From contig NC_063279.1 of the NCBI RefSeq assembly GCF_910591885.1, forward strand, positions 1,302,001-1,366,000: a stretch of 64,000 nucleotides of DNA, written 5' to 3'. Both the position numbers and the translations under genes were made by a program. This DNA is from Bombus terrestris (lineage: Eukaryota; Arthropoda; Insecta; Hymenoptera; Apidae). The notes beneath the pieces were generated by a model, which worked only from the letters and a program-made list of their open reading frames with translations, had not been told where the DNA came from and did not search any database. Shown piece after piece: positions 1 to 14,067 of this stretch (the first letter of the stretch is position 1; each line of letters opens with the position of its first letter).

Positions 1-366
1 AAATTTTCAGCACATTTGGAAAAATATTGTTTGATAAAAAATTTGTAGCGAAATTAAAAAAAATTTAAAGATTATCAAATAATAGAATTTTCTTGATATT
101 AGATTTCATTTACTTGAATAAAGATCAGGAAAATTATTTCTTAAATATAATTCAGAAATTGTGAAACAAACAATTTTGTTAGCTTCATCGAATATATAGT
201 AAAATAGATAGGCTATTAAAAACGCTAGAAACTTTTTGATCAACCCGACAGATGATTTTCAATTGATTTTTAGTTATATACTTAAATTCCTGTAAAGTGG
301 AGCTGCCTCTTTATATATGAACTTCTTCAATTCGAATTCGACGACTTTTGTCTACGTTGATTTTAG

Positions 367-3300
367 ATTTCGGTTTCGCTCGGTTTCTCTCGAATTCGCA
401 AACAAAATTTGCGATTTGTGGTTCTCCACTTTACATGGCGCCGGAAATTTTATTGAAGAACAAATATGATGCTCGTGTTGATTTGTGGAGCGTCGGTGTG
501 ATCATGTACGAATGCCTTTTTGGCGAAGCTCCGTATTCTAGCAACAGCTTCCAGGAGTTAGCTGAGAAGATTAAGGACTGCCGACCTATTAAGGTGATTA
601 CGTTGTTAATCTATTTTATGTGTACATATAATGAATAATTAGTATTATCGAATAATTAAAATGCACTGCTTCGTTACTGTATTTGTCTCTGTGTTCTTAT
701 TTGTCTTATATTTTTCGTCACTTTTAGTTTCTAAATAAATTATGTGTTTTGGCTCAAACTATCTCTTTGCATGCTTAAATTATTTGGTATATTTTGTACT
801 CAAAGAAGTTCGAAGATTAGGCAAATTTTATGAACAAGATATTAAGGATAGTGGAACTTTGATTATTCGAGCAACGATCAGTTTATTGAGAATTAATAAG
901 CTGCGAAATAACGCATAAATAATGCATAAAAGATACGTAATTGCAACATTATTGCACAATAACTAGGTTGAGGATTTTTATGCAATTTCATAGTTTTAGG
1001 AACGTGACTTCAAAAATGAAACATAGATAGAAATTTGTTTTACTCGTTAAATAGTATAGTGAATACTTTATTTTGGATATTTCATATATCCTCGTATATT
1101 ATGGGCATCCTATACATTTTGAGATTTCTAAATTCCTTATAAATGCATAATTATCCGCGGTCTAACAACAACGAATTTGAGAATTTGAAAATCTGAACAT
1201 TCGAATATTTGAACATTTGAAAATTGGAAATTAAGTGTTACAGTAACGCAACATTGATTAACATAGAAACGGTCTCTTATAAGAAATTGTAAAGTGAGGA
1301 TAAAAATAGAAAACATGGTGAAATTTTTTACTGAAAAGTTTTTGTTCCCATTAAAATATTATGTTACTATATTTGTATAAAATGATTCAAAATAAATAGT
1401 CTTTCCTTATGTGAAAAGAAAGTTATTTAATTATTCGAAAATTATAATTGTCCGAACAGTGTGTGATTGTGAATTGAACATGTGAATTGAAGTAAATATG
1501 TACATAAGTATGAACTTGTTCGAAGTGCAACGGCGATATGTTATTTCTTAATTGTGTGTTTAAGAAAAATGTTGACTTTGGACGTTTATATACGTTGAAA
1601 GTATGATGAGTTTTTTTTAGTATTGTATAATATATTTCTTTTTTGTTACAATGTAGTATAATGCATACATGCAGCTAAGAAAAGCAAAGATAATCTGATT
1701 TAAATCATTTATTATATAATTGCAAGGATAAAGGTAATGCAAATGAATAGCAGTACTGTTTCTAATTTTGAAATCATAACATCTGGAAAATGAACGTAGA
1801 AAATCCTGTAATCAAATAATCAATCAATTTTATTTCAAGAAACTTCTTTAGTTAATAAAGACAAGTACCCGAGATTTTAGATAGGCAACTATTGTAGCCG
1901 ACTGTAGTTGACGTTTGCCGACATTTGGAAAGAATAATTTGGGTTATTTAAACAACATTCTTTCAATTGAGAATACATAAATAGTTGTAAAGAATTTTCC
2001 ACGATAAAAATTATGGCTTAAAAATATAAATAAAACGATATGAAGAGCTTTAAATAAACTATCAAAGGATATTATGCTCTACTAAAAGCAAAAGACCAGA
2101 AAACTAAATATCTTTGAAAAAAAAATGATTTTTACAGTAATGACAACATTAATGAAATTCTTGCTGCTTTTAAAAATTATCTGCATAACTTTTAGTTTAC
2201 CTTTAAAAATATCAGAAATATTCAGATATTTTTCTGTAGTATCTTTTATGCAAACAATTACAAATGATTTATATAAAGTTTTTCTATATTTCTATAAATC
2301 TTTTAATTTAATTCAAGAAACATACAATGTACAAGATCTGTACAAAATATACAGAATATTACTAAATATAAAAAGGCTGTTTTATTTCTTTATTGCACGT
2401 TAGTTCTCATATTTTGTTATTTTTCTTGCGTTTGAAAATTATTTATTCCTGTATTTGTCGATGTGGTGAAATCACAGTTACCGAAAGGCTCGCATGTCTC
2501 ATCGGAGTGCAAGGATTTATTGATGTCCTTGTTGAGGCACAACCCTGACGAGAGGATAACGTTTGATGAATTTTTCGCCCATGATTTCCTGGATTTGGCT
2601 CATGCGCCAACAAAGGAAAATTACGACAAGGCGGTAGAGTTAATTCAAAAGGCTGTGAAAATGGATGCAGAAAAAAATTCGAAAGAAGCTTTACATTTAT
2701 ATTGCGAAGCTCTTAGATACTTTATTCCTATTGTAACAAGTAAGAAAGAGTAATGCAAATGACACAAATTTGATGCTGTTCACTGTTGATTAATTACATT
2801 CATATTTTAATTAAATTATGAATTTATTAGGTGAGACTGATTTAAAGAGGAAAGAAAGTTTAAGATCACGCATAAATGATTATATTAAAAGAGCAGAGGT
2901 ATTGAAAGCATCCTGTATAGATAATAGTAATGATAAAGATAAATGTGTTCCTGTGGAGCATAAAGAATATTCTATTCAGAGGATATCATCTTTAAATGAG
3001 GCGTCATTTGTGTATCATGAACTACGTTTGTATCCAAATTTTTACAATACGACCTTTTCAATAAAATGTGAAAATAATATAATTTATTCAAATTAATTGT
3101 TAATTTATATAGAAGAATTCATAGAATAATATTTCTTCTGTTGCAGAAATTACATTACATTAATTGAGATAGTTTATTATTATTTAATAATTACATTGAA
3201 ACATAAAATATAAAATACAAAGACAGATAAGATTTTTAACTTATTTTAAATTGAATTTATAATTAGAATGTTTCATATAGGTACCGTAACACGTAAAGTT

Positions 3301-5755
3301 CGTTAAAATTAAAAATATCTGTATGAAGTATTTGCACGCCATTGTATAATTCTAATTAGGTACCAGCAAGTTTCTAACATATTAGTTTACAATTTATTCG
3401 TTACTCATCGTTATAAAAACGTAATAAAATATTCTTATGAAATTCCACTAAAATAAGAAAAAGCAATATGGCTTTAAAAGTATTACACCTGTTAAGATGA
3501 AACGGGGTGTGTGCTTTGTTTCAACGGAAAACTTTTTTATCCATCTAGAATGACCTGTAATTGATAGCAACTCCTGATTCAACGATCGGTCTCGTCACCA
3601 AGAGATATTATTTTATGGTTATTTTTTTCTAAACGTTAATTTTTTATACTTTCTTACTAGCAAATTTATAAAATTTAGGTATATGAATTATTTACTAAAA
3701 GATTACGTGTGTATGTGGTATATTTTATTATATTATGGATAATTATCGTGGTTATTTATCGATAGGAACGCTTAGCAAAAGTACAACCAGTATGGCGGAT
3801 GGCCTTGAAATAGGAGCAATCGCCGAACTGTATCTTGCAGAAGGAAATTATACGCTTGCGTTAGAAAAATTTCAATCTTGTCTAGGAATATTGGTACCTC
3901 TTTTGCGAAAAGAACCTCCAGGTCGAAGAAGAGATTTGTTACATAAACAGGTGATTAATGCTCATAATTAATAGTGAATGTGGATGTTTATGCAATTTTA
4001 CATTTTTCTAAATGCAATTCAAGAAATAGAACTTAGATAACAAATATATAGAACATACATTAAATGTTCTAGACTCTATCATGGAAAAGGGTTGTTTTCG
4101 TTGCGAACCCTTTAACCTCATTGTCACTTTCTTGTATTAATCGGTTTTTCGCGTTAACTGCTGGAATAAAAAATTGAGGATAAGTGGAACCATGTAAAAG
4201 CATTTCTTTTATTTGACGGTCTGTTTTGCGGAGTATAAAATTATGATATAAAATATACCTACATAGCTCAAAAGTGAGACAGCTAAATACAGGAAAATTC
4301 GACTACTTTAATGGCTTACTTAGTGCGTTTTTATATGTGTTGTGCGTTTTTAACGTTTCAGCCATAAATGCGCCAACTCAAAGTCGGATTAACCGGATGT
4401 AGAATCAAAATTGTTATTTATCTAATAATCTCTCCTCCTTTAAAATTATTTGATTTTAATATTTAATTACGCCAACTGGGTCGAAATTTCCATTTGCATC
4501 TACTTTTTAATTAATTCGGTAAATGTTTTTAATCATTTTCAATTTAATTCCTCAGAGTCTGGAGTATATTATAAAAATAACGAGAAAAATTGATTAACCT
4601 AAAAATTCTTTTTATATAAAACATAGAAGATATCCTAAATTCTAAATGCCATTGAAGCCTTTTTATGATATTTATTGCATTGCTTTTTTACATAATGCGA
4701 TCGATCTTGTTATACTTATATTTACACAAATTTGTTTCGTTGGTTTACAATGTTTAAATACGGCAGACTTTTGACAGCGGTAAATTTTTAATTTTTAATT
4801 ATTGTACTTAGTTTTTTAAATATGAAGTCGTGGAATAATGGTGTACTTTTCTAATTATCAGTTTGCATGGCGACTATTTGAACATGCATTTATTTATTCG
4901 AACAAAAATCATTTTCATTTAACTTCCTTCAATATCCTTCGTTGTTAATTGTTTGTATTTAATTTATTTGGTCCTTTTATAAATATCAGAATAATTTTCG
5001 TTGCAATTAATATAATTTATAAACGTACTTTTGTCATTATTTAGTGAACGTTATATTATAATCATAGAACTGCATGTTAATAACAGTGTTACAAGCAAAT
5101 TACATGTGGTTATCTTAATTATTATGCCATTTATATATTATGCATCATCTCTGAGGTTTCATGTATACCAATTCAAATAAATAATATCCAACGACCATAT
5201 ATAACATCTATTAAATGACAGATGATCATTAGACACCATTAATTTAATATCTTATAACATATCAAGATGGGCTATTGTAATTAATTATGATGTCCGTTTT
5301 AGGACCTCTGGTTTCTAATAGATATCTTGTTACGTAGATAATTGCTACAGTTTACAACTGTTAAAAAATATGCATACATGCATATATATTGAAATTCTTT
5401 CTTTATATTGTAAATTTACCATACCATTTTTCACGTTATTTTGCGCAATAACTAACGATTTCAACGATCGAACGATTTCAATATTGTGAGACAAATAATT
5501 CGATACAACGTTGTAATTAAATTTTATGATTACTCGCAACATTTATTGCTCGCTTTTAGTAATTACGTTTATGAATATGTATACATATATGTGTAATGCA
5601 CAATTCTTTTTTTCATTTTATAATATTATGCTAATTGACAGGTACAATATTGGATGAAAGGAGCCGAAAGTACCAAAGGGCTTTTAGCTACTAAAGATAT
5701 CGAGGAGTCTGCACAACATGCCTCTGATACGTACGAGCAATGCATAATGCAGTAA
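367..5755 (+). CDS. ULK3: ULK3-type serine/threonine kinase, 3' part (5 exons; 5' end outside window)
   Basis: Exons 367-593, 2478-2739, 2831-3025, 3766-3950 and 5642-5755 join in one frame (GT-AG introns, phases 1,0,1,1,0) and give about 327 residues ending in TAA. Seen: the DFG motif (DFGFA, its first base in the missing upstream exon), activation segment GSPLYMAPE, and DLWSVGVIMYE of helix F; then an MIT domain (from about TKENYDKAVELI to RAEVLK) and a second MIT domain (LEIGAIAELYL to KGAEST) with the strongly conserved EPPGRRRDLLH. Order and sequence match animal ULK3, an Unc-51-like kinase that in mammals acts on GLI factors in Hedgehog signalling and in ESCRT-III-dependent abscission control; that role is family knowledge. 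The N-lobe and HRD loop (roughly 145 residues of a ~470-residue family) lie left of the window. The donor after 3025 (TAC|gtttgt) is weak but is the one that keeps frame. Confidence 0.92.
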
Positions 5756-5906
5756 TTCAAAATTTACATTTAATATAAAGTATTATTTGTACTGGTAGCA
5801 CGTTCTGAAATTTTTTCCGAGACAAATTTGAGTACTTACTGTGTCACGTGTATTATAATGTATTTATATATATATATAGAATGTTTCCATTTATTTATGG
5901 AAAAAA

Positions 5907-5912
5907 AATAAA
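5907..5912 (+). terminator. Candidate poly(A) signal of ULK3
   Basis: AATAAA in an A-rich tract about 150 bases downstream of the ULK3 stop codon. Confidence 0.4.
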
Positions 5913-6618
5913 TAATTTTATATTTCATTTTTCAATGCAAATGGTATTCCTCGGTAATATGTTACCCGTAACGTCATACAGCACGTAAAAGCAGCAATAT
6001 ATCATTGCTTTTTTACTTATTAAAATCTCCTCTAAAACGGTGCACGAAAAGATAGTGCATAGAGTAACTAGTTTTCCATTAAGATAAGAAAGAGCAGTGA
6101 AAGGGAAACATGTCATACTTAATTAATTTTCAATTTTAATAAATTAATTCTCGTATACATACTTATTTTTTATAATAATATCTGTGCACATATGTGTGTG
6201 ACATTTTATTTATTTATTTTATTCTATCAAATTTACATAAATTCACCTAGAATGTTGCAAACCTATTTACATTTATTTTCGGAACACCAATATTTAAGAC
6301 ACACACAATTTCTGTTTTATTTATAAGTTATCTATATTGTACGTAGTTTCCACTGAAGTAAAATTACATAAACTGTTTATACTATCTTTGTTATACTTTG
6401 CTTACATTACTTTTAATGTGAAGTATGCATACTTAGACTTGGTGTCACGTTAACTCGTCCTTGACATTTCGAAGAAAACATAGTTTTGAAATTTACTTAC
6501 AAATACTGATAAAATTGATCAACTATAAATTTCGTCAAGTATTTACAATAACACCTTTTGTTTAATATCCAATTTTCAAAAAACAGATGATTCACTTCTA
6601 TAAGATTACTTGTCACAA

Positions 6619-6620
<2 letters not shown>

Positions 6621-6664
<44 letters not shown>
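6621..6664. repeat. (CA)n microsatellite
   Basis: About 22 uninterrupted CA units, followed by a short TA run (about 6677-6694) and a poly(A) run. Confidence 0.97.
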
Positions 6665-6667
<3 letters not shown>

Positions 6668-6959
6668 GAGAGAGCATTATATATATATATATATACAAAA
6701 AAAAAAAAAAATTAAAACTACTTGTATTATTTGAAAAGGCACATTTGAAAGTATCACCTTTTTGCGATTCAATAATAATAACAATAATACTGTATATTCA
6801 TACAAACATACAAATTTTCCTCTATTTTCAATTTATGAAATTGATTAATGTGCTTTCGGACGACTCGTACAATAAATGATAACAAACACGAAAAAGAAAA
6901 AAAGTATTCTGAAATATAATTAAATATTTTAACGGAAACAAATTTCGAAAGAAAAAATT

Positions 6960-7716
6960 TGAAAGCGGAAAAGGAGGGCGCGCGCATCATGGCGCGTCGC
7001 CCTTACAACTTCCGGTGAAACCACGTGATCTAGCTAACGGTCGCTGTTGCCCCGAGGCGTCATGGAAAATTCCTATTCCCGAGCAACAACCCTCTCCCCT
7101 TCCCTATGTACATACCCCCTGCTCTCCCCCACCTTTTCGCAGTCCCCACTATGTCGTTGTCAGGTACTTATGTACATCCCCCACTCTTTTGCAAAATTCT
7201 CTTCCCCCACCACCTATCCAATGGTACCGGATGTGCGGCAACGTCGCAACCGTTAAGTACATAAGGACGAATGGAAGGGGGACGGAGGGGGGTATGAGAA
7301 AGAACTGGCAACGTGTACCACATTCAAATCTGGACGGAACCCGGTCGGCCTCTCGGTTCACCTCCGCACAAAACAGCAGAAAACGCGGGCCGCGAGAGAA
7401 TTGCGTGTACGTGTATAACGAACGAGGCAACCGACTAAACTGTTTAAGATTCTTCTCGTTTTCCTTCCTCGTGCTTATCGGTTGTGTCTCTATGTCTATC
7501 TCTCCTCCATTGTCAAGTACAACAACCACAAAATAGATTCGCAACTCACAGAGGCGCATTTCGCGGCGCCCTCGTGCGACGACCCATTCGCTTTCCCCGC
7601 TGTAACTGTGGTATATTATATTTCGCGCGCGCGCACACACAGTTTCATGTAAATGTCACGGGAACGCAAGGGTAGCGTATCCGTGTGGCGGAAGTGTTAT
7701 TTCGTTCTGTGGAATT
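6960..7716 (+). promoter_or_regulatory. CpG-rich distal promoter / 5' UTR of the 7717 first exon
   Basis: A sharp rise in GC and CpG content against the AT-rich surroundings. Contains ATGGCGCG at 6989 (YY1/Pho-like core), ACTTCCGG at 7008-7015 (ETS-type site), and several GGCAAC motifs (about 7231, 7305, 7430). It lies directly upstream of a short exon with an ATG and a strong donor. The long open frames here on both strands have no recognisable protein content and are read as a product of base composition. Promoter function is inferred. Confidence 0.55.
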
Positions 7717-7813
7717 ATGTGCATGGACATTCAGGTTAACGAGAAGAAGAAGAAGATGAACGACAGGAGCGTCGACGAAGACGTACAAATCGTCGAAACC
7801 CGAATCAACAGAG
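7717..7813 (+). CDS. Alternative first coding exon A of gene 2
   Basis: ATG at 7717 opens 32 codons (start MCMDIQVNEKKKKMNDRS) and ends at a strong donor, GAG|gtaagc, leaving one base (G). The common exon at 16201 starts with two bases before its first full codon, so the join is in frame (GCT, Ala). The predicted isoform is 780 residues. The peptide is short, Lys-rich then acidic, with no known domain. A second ATG at 7723 is in the same frame. There is no near in-frame stop upstream, but no upstream in-frame ATG either. Expression is not proven from sequence. Confidence 0.68.
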
Positions 7814-10800
7814 GTAAGCTTTGAGGTTATGGGTGGCGGCGGTGGTCGCGGTGGCGGCGACAACAGACTCGCGCGTATCGTTTCCCCCTCTCTTTCTCCC
7901 GATATTCCTCCATCTCTTTTTCTCTTCCTACCCATCTGTATTCCCCTCTCGTTTAGATTCTCATCTCCTATCCTTTTTTACCTTTCTTGGTACTCCTGTG
8001 TACTCTTCGCTTGATTTCTACCACATCCAATCTCCGTACCCTCTCGCTCTGTTATACGGGTTGTACCAGCGCCCAGTGCCTAGAAGGTACACGTCGTGTT
8101 TTCTGTTTTCTATGAGCTGTGCCTCGTGCAGACCCGGCGAAACGTGGTTCCCCGATGCGACTACCTGTCAACATCTGCATCTCACGTGTTGACAATATAC
8201 CGTTGCAACAACGACACATTACTAAATACACGTCTTGTTCTCTTAAAATCTGACGTATACTTTTTACCTTCTATTGCATTCCTTTTCTTGTTCCATACAA
8301 CGCAACGATTGAAACTATTTCATTTTTCTTTCTTTTTTAAAGATTTTTCTTCAGTCATTTATAAACACTATATGTACCATAGTTACCCTATTTTGGCACA
8401 TGTAAATTCACAGTTATATAAAACATCTAATGTCTATTAATTTCAATATAATACTAAGGTTCGTTTATGTGCACGTGGATATATGTTTGTTGTGAATTGT
8501 CTTTTAAAACACATACCAGCGTAGTCCTAATTGAGTTTGAATATCAGCGTGTATTATTGTATTTGAATGACATACATACAGACATCGATTGCAAATGCTG
8601 GGAAAGAACTCATTAAGATTGTTTATGTTTACCAATTATTGTATTTACGTTATGTGATTGTACATATAAAAGTAAAGAATACACATAGGAAACATTATTG
8701 GTGACATATGCACGGTGCTCAGTGTTTGCAAAAATATATCTATATCCTGTTAAATATACATACATTGTATTGGTTATTACTATTTAATATTTACACGGAC
8801 GATAAATCGTTAATAACAAGACTTATTTGCAATACGTTTCGATGTATGATCAATAAAAGGATGTTAATTCACATTTCATTTTATCCGCGTGTGCTTGCAG
8901 AAGATGACGTCACGGTTTATTTAAAGTAAACGGTAAGATGATCCTGGCAATATCGTAGATATTTTTTTGGGAAGAAAGTGTGTAATGAATACTTAAATTA
9001 CAGAACCGTATAACTTCCATAAACAAAAAATATTACGAGAAGCTTAAAGCGTGTCGTCTTTTATTAAAAGCTTTTTTGTATTAATGAAAGATTATATGTG
9101 GATATATTCTTTTATGAAAATTTAATTACGGTCAGATAATAACAAGTCTACATTTATTCATAGATAGTTTATTTTTTGAGCTTTGTATGCATCGCGAATA
9201 AATTAAAGTTAGGATAAGGAAATAACATACTATTACATTGTATGGCATACATTGTGTACATGGTTATTTTATTATATAAAAATAATATATAGCCTGTTTT
9301 GTATCAGTACAATGAAAAAGTAAATGTAGTCATTCATTATTGAAAACGCTCATAAGAACTTTTGCTTCCTGTTTTATAACTATTTTCCTATAAGTAACTG
9401 TAATCTTTTTAATGATTTATGGTTAGATATACCGTGCCATAATATTACATATAAATATAACATAATGTATATTACTATCAGTATCGATGTGTAATTTCGT
9501 TATTATTAAGTAAAGAAATAACTGAAATAAAAAGATGGAAAAGCAAAGAAAATTAATCAACCGTAGATAAAAAAGATGTGGAAATTGTCATTGAGATTAT
9601 TATAGATTATATCCTTTTTATATGTGAAGTATTCCAAAAGCTTTTTGGCGCCACAAAGCGTGATGAAAAGTAAACATTATTGATGTCAGTTACTAGTTGC
9701 AAGATAGATCTATCTATTACTAAAAACATTTTTTCAATAATGCTTTTTTATTAATTTTGTAAATGACACATATAAACTTCCATTTACTCTTTTCCAATCG
9801 AACTACTGTCATTAGTGAAATTTTACAAATTATCAATATTAATAAATGTTTTTGCATAATAGTAACAAATTTCACAATTAAATTAAAAAAAAATCGCGTT
9901 ATATGATTATCCTATTTGACAAAAAATAGTGAAATCGTAAAGGAGACGTTTATAACCAACAACATATGAATTCACTACTATCATTAGTTCGTAAATTATT
10001 ATGCAAGAGGCTCCTGGATTTTGTTCTTTCAAAGTAATTTCGTTCATCTTTATTCCGTAATTTTGAGTACTTTAGCAAAATATATTTTTTTAACAAAGTT
10101 TAATATGTATACGCAAAGTTTAATATATATATATATATATATTTTTTTTTTTTTGAGTAATGGAATAATCAAATTTTTAAAATGCAAAGGGCACTATTAT
10201 ATATTACAGTGAAAACAAATAATGATTTATTTAAAGTTACGACTTATTTAGATCTAGTGAAGTTGTAATAGTTTAATATGGAATAAGATTATTAAGAATT
10301 TTCTTTATTATAATTGGTAAAATTATAGATGATAAAACGCATATACATATTACATACTCTAGTGTCCGTTCTAGTTAATTTACATTTGTGCGCCTCGTGT
10401 AACATGGAGCTGATCTCACTCCTCCGACCGTCCGCCCGTTTGCTTCGCCGGCACATATATGCAAAGGCAGCTATATACACTGTACATACGAGAGCGAGAG
10501 CTGGGAGGGAAATATGTGCAGACGCAGTATATAATGTATCCGCCTCTATGTACTACATAAGAGCTAAAGAATGATGTAACAAAGAGGCAGTTTCACGAAG
10601 TTTGCCGAGCATTCCCGAAGCGGTGCGGCTTCGTCCAAGTCGCATGCGTGCTTGTGTACCATGAAAACGCACACCACGATACTTGTCAGCTGCTGCAAGT
10701 GCACGCCGCCATATGCAATTCTACTGAGTTGCGCAAAAAATTACATTTAGAAAAATGATAGAGCATATTTAGACGGTCCTTTTTCATTATTGTGAATATG

Positions 10801-12530
10801 TCAAATATTTGTTCTCCCCACTCTTCGAATCATCCTTGTTTTTCTCATCACAGAACACTAAAGCGATGGTAACCTCGTCCCATACGTCTTATCACGATTA
10901 AGGCTATCATATTTAATTGTGTCTCTCTGTACTATATTTCATCGCGTTATGTAATGTTTGCTCTTTTGATTTCATAATTGAACAAAATGAATGATATACG
11001 TTGCTATTAGGAAGAAGAAGGAAATTGTAAGAGAAAGATTGTGAACGTTAGAAAGAAAGAAGGACAATGCAGTTATGGCAAAGAGAATGGATAGATCGGT
11101 ACAAGCACATCCTGTTCAACGCCATATTGTTCTTCAGTAATCTCTTCCCCCTCCATATCCACTCCCTCCCCTCCCTGCGAACTGTGCCTTCACTTGGCAT
11201 AGCAACAGCAGCAATAGAGGGCTGCTATAAATAGATTGTTATGACCTTCCAGTGTTGCCAAAACGACTGGCCCAGCGTATGCCATAGAAGAAATCGGGCC
11301 AATCAAGGCCGCGACGGCCATTTTGTAATGGCAACGTTGCACGGTCATATAGATTAGCATCTTTGTTATCCGTGTTATATATATAATTATTTATAGAAAA
11401 ACACAATCGAAATAAAAGAGTAACAAGCATATAAACATTTTAATTACAACGTATATAGTTATGATTTTTTAAATATTCTTTATTTTAGTTTTAGTTGCTT
11501 AATCTATGCACGAAAGCTAACGGTTTTTTATTTTGTATCTTAATAAAGACGTATCTTTATTCGTAAACATGCTCATACGATGCTGATAAATACAACTTTC
11601 TACATCTTTTTGTTTTTATATGTTTCTTTAAGTATCGATCAAGCGACGTTGCTTTTCCCCGCATACATCTATGTATTAGTATGTACGACTGAAAAGTGAA
11701 AAAAGGGAGACCAAGTGGGCGTGCCTGCAGCAAGAACCGGCAACGTTGCAGCCGTAAATCATGATTAAAATAATAAGTATAATACATATGTAGTACATAG
11801 GAGGCTGTCGAGTATATGTATGTAAGGCTGCGCAGAGGCACAAACAGCGACGTATGTCTGGCAACGTTCTGCGCAGCTTCAGTTCCCCCACCTTTGTTAT
11901 TTAACCCCCACCATCACGCAGAATCCCACGGGTAAGTTCCAGGAATGGCGGTGGGGGTGAAACGCGGGCGTTAGAGGAGGGAAGGGCACCTGAAACCACG
12001 ACTATATACCGCCGCGTGCGTTTACCAATCTTGGCACTTTGCCTGAAAGAGCATATCGACCGTGCAACGTTGTCACATCGTCTGCGCGATCTTACGCGCT
12101 GGCCCTGGCCACTCTTTGAGCGGTATGTACCTAGCTGCTGCAGCCGATCCCTGACACACGATGCGAAATCCGATTGAGGATATGGTTCACCTATTTATAA
12201 GATTCAGTGACGTATCTAGTATAAAATTTCATAATTTCCTGAATCTCTTGAAATAAGTGAAGTGAGAAGTACGGCCAAATGATAATGATACTACACTGGA
12301 GATTAAAAGCAGTTGAAAATGTTGATCACGATTTCGATGATTTCTGAGAGTTATGCAGAAAAGATTTTGAATTAATGAAATATATATGGATTTATAGATA
12401 AAATTTAATTAAATTCTACGTGATATTGCTATGGTATAATGAAAATAAGAAGTTTGAATGACCTATTTGTTTGTAAACATCTAAGAAATCCAATTTTGCT
12501 GTATGTATATTTCATTATAACCGTTGTGCA

Positions 12531-12562
<32 letters not shown>

Positions 12563-14006
12563 ACATATATATACAAATATATATTAATAATATATATTTG
12601 TTACATGTATTATTGCCGAAATTTAATTAAAATCTCAATTTATAAAACGCGGTGATATAGAGGGAACAATAAACATTTCTTTGTTGGAAGTATGAGTGAT
12701 GAATGTAACACGTGACAAGCATGCGTATTAACATAGCGTATAAAGATTTTTTTAATTTTATTTTCCAATTTCCGGTATTTAAATACTTATTTACTACGAA
12801 ATTTGAAAACTGAAATGATCTTACGTATTTTATTTATGTTTTTTATTTATATAGCACAAAATTATACCTTGTGTGTAAATTGTATAATCACGATTTAAAA
12901 AACCGTAAATACCGGAATAATTTCTACCGCCTTCGAAATTTTATTATCTTTGGGAGAGAAAGTTGAGTACATCCTTCACTTGTCACTGATCGGCTTCGAC
13001 TAAAGACTGCTGCCAGGCAACGGTCTTATATAGCTCTCGTATCGAACACCAAAGTATAGTAATTAGTATAAACAGAACCTTCTATCTTATAAAGCATTCA
13101 TTTCTTGTAAGTTAATGGACATTTCTTCGTAGCGAATGAATTATTATTACAATGAAATGTAATTTAAGGATTTTGTTGCGATATTATCAATTTTTAACTT
13201 ATTTATATTTACCGTTATGTTTATTTAAATTATCGGCGCATGCGCAACATGTATGTATTTTATATCTGGATATAAAATTCAACATAATTAATAATATTGA
13301 GTGCGACGGATAGATGGCGACAGTTATTGGGAAGACTACCGATCCCCTTTTACCCAGAGCAATAGAAATCTTTGTATACTCTACACAATTTTAATTCAAA
13401 TTGTCAATTAATTAAATATAAAATATAGACAAATTATATTATAACAGATTAATATTCTGAATTATTTTTGTTTTTGTTGGAAGGACTTTTTTAAAGAAAT
13501 TATTGTCATTTGTTTTTCAACTAATACATATAATTTCAAGTATGTTGTGTATATATTTTTTCAAGTAATGTATATATACAACTCAATGTTTTATCGAATA
13601 CTCGATAAAATTCATTGTATTTTGTACTTCCACATTTCGCGCAGTAAAATACAATACAGATTTACGAAGTTGTCGGTTAAAAATACCGCAGTGATATAAA
13701 ATTGGGGTATCTGAAAGAATTATCGATGGACATTAGGGAGTGCAACAGTAACGTCAGATTCCTAAAAATGGAAAGTTAAAGCCAACGGGTGGTGATACGT
13801 CGCGGAGGACGATACTGGCACATACCTAACGGAGTACAGTCAGCGTGGAAAACTAAGCGTGCCTCTCTAGTCCGTAAGGATTGGCGGTCGGCTAGACCGC
13901 GGAATGCCTAGTGTCCCGTGCAACTGCAGGCAGACAGCTCGATGCTACGGCATGGCCTACTGGGCGGCCTGAAATCGCAGTTTTACAGAGGCGAAGTCCG
14001 CGTAAA
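7814..14006 (+). other. First intron of gene 2 with further CpG-rich patches
   Basis: 6.2 kb without a convincing long exon. GC-richer, promoter-like patches lie at about 10.38-10.72, 11.08-11.34 and 11.70-12.13 kb, within otherwise AT-rich DNA. They carry repeated GGCAACGTTGC-type motifs, and a donor-like CG|gtatgt at 12122 follows a possible non-coding exon; TATATA occurs at about 12004. An NRF1/Ewg-type site, GCGCATGCGC, is at 13236-13245. TA microsatellite at 12535-12562. Confidence 0.45.
12535..12562. repeat. (TA)n microsatellite
   Basis: Uninterrupted TA run followed by further ATA-rich sequence to about 12600. Confidence 0.9.
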
Positions 14007-14067
14007 ATGGCGCTACCCTCAATCGAGAGCTCCTTAATCAACGGCAAAGCTTCGCCGGGGTCCAGAG
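14007..14067 (+). CDS. Alternative first coding exon B of gene 2
   Basis: ATG at 14007 in a good context (AAAATGG) opens 20 codons, MALPSIESSLINGKASPGSR, and ends at donor AGAG|gtacgc leaving one base (G). This phase again fits the exon at 16201 (GCT, Ala), giving a 768-residue isoform. The start codon sits in AAAATGGCGC, a YY1/Pho-like core; such motifs often straddle start sites in animals. The preceding ~250 bases are CpG-rich and look like a promoter or 5' UTR. Exon status is inferred from ATG, phase and donor together. Confidence 0.55.

Larger units (their letters stand above)
5756..6959 (+). other. ULK3 3' UTR and short intergenic spacer
   Basis: No coding exon seen. A polyadenylation signal AATAAA lies at 5907-5912, about 150 bases after the ULK3 stop, so the 3' UTR is probably short. 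The rest is AT-rich and contains a CA microsatellite at 6621-6664. Confidence 0.5.

Noticed and set aside
2125..2403. 92-codon hydrophobic frame within a ULK3 intron
   Set aside because: AT-rich intron DNA; Phe/Leu/Ile/Lys content follows from composition.
7015..7640. Long overlapping open frames on both strands (173 and 163 codons)
   Set aside because: CpG-rich, low-stop DNA upstream of exon 7717; no domain, and both strands are equally open.
12060..12122. A fourth coding first exon of gene 2 ending at donor CG|gtatgt
   Set aside because: No ATG in the frame that would join to 16201; at most a non-coding exon.
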